Source: Armatimonadetes bacterium UBA5419 (lineage in GTDB: Bacteria; Armatimonadota; UBA10988). Taken from it: a DNA stretch of 5,768 nucleotides. The notes under the pieces are model-generated. The model worked only from the letters and a program-made list of their open reading frames with translations. It was not told the origin of the DNA and made no database searches. The stretch spans positions 1,618 through 7,385 of the forward strand of contig DHNJ01000302.1 in the NCBI GenBank assembly GCA_002409445.1, given 5' to 3'. How positions within the stretch are numbered: position 1 is the first letter of the stretch; every line of letters begins with the position of its first letter. This document shows positions 4,287 through 5,768 of this stretch, piece by piece. The position numbers were made by a program, and so were the translations under genes.

Positions 4287-5768
4287 TCGGCGTCGGTGTG
4301 CACCGTACACTCGGTGGCGAAGGCGAAGTTCGGCGAGTAGCCGCGCTCGTCTGGGTAGCGGTCGGGCCAGATGAGCCGCACGTAGCGCGCCTCCTGCGGC
4401 GCGAAGGTGAACGTGTAGCGCTGGGTCGGGCCGAGGGCGAACTCGTGGCTGCCGACCTCGGTGAAGGTCTGGCCATCGAGGCTCAGGGCGACGCGGACGG
4501 TGCGCGTCGAGCCAAAGTTTGGCACACCGACGACGACCATGCTGACCGGCGCGGCCTCGGCGAGCTCGATCGTCGCGTGCTTCGGCAGGTCGGCGCTGGC
4601 ACCAGTGGCGAACGAGCCGTTCGGCCCCGGGTTCCAGCTCCCGTCGGTTAGCCCACCGATGCCCCAGTTGTAGTCGTTCGGGTCGCTGACCTCGTACGGT
4701 CGGCCGAGGGCGAGGTTCTCGCTAGACGGCGCGCGCATGACGGTGAGCGTCGGCTGGCTGGTGGTCTGCGTCAGGTCCCAGAGCAGGTCATGGTAGCCCT
4801 GGTCGGCGGCGAACAGGCCGTCATAGATGGCGGGCATCGCCGGCTGCGCCTCGAAGGGTAGGCGGATGCGGCGCCAGGCGTGGTAGTAGTTGTTTTCCTT
4901 GTCGGCGATCAGGTCGTGGACCTGCTTGGCGCGGGGCGACCAGTCGCCACCTAGGATCGACACACCGGCGGCGAGCTCCGCGGCGGTGGCGGTGGTCGCC
5001 GGGTTCCCGTCGACCTCGATCTGCCACGTGCCGGCCTCGAGACCGGTCAGCGTCAGGCGCTGGCCCATCTGCGTGTCGGCGCCGATCTGCTTGGCCGCGC
5101 CGGCGCTGCCGGCCTCGATCCAGAAGGGCAGGGCGAGCGGCTGGGTGAGGGCGAACTCGTAGCGCCGCGGCTGCCCGTCGGTCAGGCGGAGGCCGGTGCC
5201 CTGATTGGTCGTGACGTCGTAGCTGCCCAGCGGCGCGGGCGGCTCGGCGCCCAGGCCCTGGAGCATGATCGTCGCCATGACCAGCTGGCCGGCGGCGTTC
5301 GGGTGGACGGCGTCAGGGATGAAGGTGAAGTCGGCGTCGGCGGCCTTGAGCGCCCGCTGGGCGCCGAGCATCGGCGTGAAGACGTCGACGAACGGGACGC
5401 GGTACTTGGTCGCGATCTCCCGGCCGGCGACGCCGAGGGCGCGCAGCATGGCGTTGTAGTCAACCTCGGCCAGCGGCGCGCGGCGGTCCGGGTCGACGCA
5501 GGGCGGGGCAAAGACCACGACGCGGACCCCAGCGTCGACCAGCGCGCCGACCAGGCGGTCCATGTTGTGGCGGTAGCCGGTGACCGTCGGCTCGTCGAGC
5601 GCGCGGTAGCCACCGTCGTTCATGCCGAAGAACAGGGTCACGAGGTCGGGCTGGAGGGTCAGCACGTCGCGTTCGAGCCGGCCGACGGCGCCGCCCGCGG
5701 TGTCACCGCTCCAGCCGGCGTTGTGGAAGGTCAGTTCGTAGTCGGGGTAGCCACCGTCGTTCATGCCG
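4283..5768 (-). CDS. SGNH/GDSL hydrolase with C-terminal discoidin-like domain, 5' end cut
   Basis: Predicted secreted esterase-type hydrolase, probably acting on acylated carbohydrate; substrate not determined. The frame is open to the right edge, so residue numbers here are from the ATG at 5764, which is not the true start. Visible SGNH blocks are block II NAGWSGDTAGG (Gly20), block III FFGMNDGGY (Gly47, Asn49) and block V PDAVHPN with catalytic Asp151 and His154. Block I with the nucleophile Ser (GDS) and any signal peptide lie outside the window. A middle region (about 178-345) has LTLTGLEAGTWQIEVDG and ends in ENNYYHAWRRIRLP, as in many planctomycete-type GDSL proteins. The last part (about 348-493) opens with NLALGRPYEV and has GLTDGSW and ARYVRLIWPDRYPDE, as in F5/8-type C (CBM32-like) sugar-binding domains. 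The seven residues at the edge (GMNDGGY) duplicate block III, which is suspicious. Ends in TAG against gene 5. Confidence 0.9.
   Translation of the reverse strand, partial: GMNDGGYPDYELTFHNAGWSGDTAGGAVGRLERDVLTLQPDLVTLFFGMNDGGYRALDEPTVTGYRHNMDRLVGALVDAGVRVVVFAPPCVDPDRRAPLAEVDYNAMLRALGVAGREIATKYRVPFVDVFTPMLGAQRALKAADADFTFIPDAVHPNAAGQLVMATIMLQGLGAEPPAPLGSYDVTTNQGTGLRLTDGQPRRYEFALTQPLALPFWIEAGSAGAAKQIGADTQMGQRLTLTGLEAGTWQIEVDGNPATTATAAELAAGVSILGGDWSPRAKQVHDLIADKENNYYHAWRRIRLPFEAQPAMPAIYDGLFAADQGYHDLLWDLTQTTSQPTLTVMRAPSSENLALGRPYEVSDPNDYNWGIGGLTDGSWNPGPNGSFATGASADLPKHATIELAEAAPVSMVVVGVPNFGSTRTVRVALSLDGQTFTEVGSHEFALGPTQRYTFTFAPQEARYVRLIWPDRYPDERGYSPNFAFATECTVHTDAD
5605..5627. repeat. 23-nt direct repeat, copy 1 (block III of the hydrolase)
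   Basis: This stretch is identical to 5746-5768. It encodes GMNDGGY on the minus strand in its expected place, 27 residues after the block II glycine and preceded by LVTLFF. Confidence 0.95.
5746..5768. repeat. 23-nt direct repeat, copy 2 at the right edge
   Basis: Exact copy of 5605-5627, offset by 141 nt (47 codons, same frame), ending at the last base of the window. It puts GMNDGGY directly before PDYELTF. Relatives known to me have a helix ending in R-Y-P-D-Y at that place, so this copy is probably not native sequence. Confidence 0.95.

Noticed and set aside
1..5768. Terminal overlap indicating a circular molecule
   Set aside because: The first and last 20 or so bases do not match; the right-edge repeat pairs with an internal site, not with the left edge.

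Overview
This is a high-GC bacterial chromosomal fragment with six protein-coding genes, the last running off the right edge. No rRNA, tRNA, transposase, phage or CRISPR sequence is visible. The gene content includes two lipoproteins with LVGC lipoboxes, one Pro/Gly/Met-rich with a TPR-like core and one resembling a beta-propeller. It also includes a SPOUT RNA methyltransferase and a secreted-type SGNH/GDSL hydrolase with a C-terminal discoidin-like domain. This mix, and especially the hydrolase architecture, is typical of Planctomycetota, Armatimonadota and similar Gram-negative high-GC lineages. That placement is an inference from family resemblance and no marker gene is present to confirm it. 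The window may be a whole metagenomic contig, because a 23-nt exact repeat ends precisely at its right edge.

Layout from left to right. Bases 1-311 carry hairpins but no gene I can support, and a promoter just ahead of gene 1. Gene 1 (312-1058, +) is the Met/Pro/Gly-rich TPR-like lipoprotein. Gene 2 (about 1068-1628, +) is a TrmH/SpoU methyltransferase that follows in the same reading frame after a single TAG and seems to need a CTG start. Gene 3 (1653-2129, -) is a small soluble protein that converges on gene 2 over a 9-bp hairpin. Gene 4 (2228-3445, -) is a propeller-like lipoprotein with a hairpin after its stop. Gene 5 (3533-4282, +) diverges from gene 4 and looks like a DUF6348 protein. 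Gene 6 (4283 to the edge, -) is the GDSL hydrolase, whose stop codon touches the stop codon of gene 5.

The genes do not form an obvious pathway. The order ++ - - + - gives short units: genes 1-2 are probably co-transcribed, gene 3 may have its own leaderless promoter behind gene 4, and genes 4 and 5 share an 87-bp divergent control region. Three proteins (1, 4 and 6) are probably exported; the other three appear cytoplasmic. I do not see convincing evidence of a new multi-gene system. The most interesting signals are at gene boundaries: a non-canonical start, a leaderless start, abutting stop codons, a hairpin against a ribosome-binding site, and a suspicious terminal repeat.
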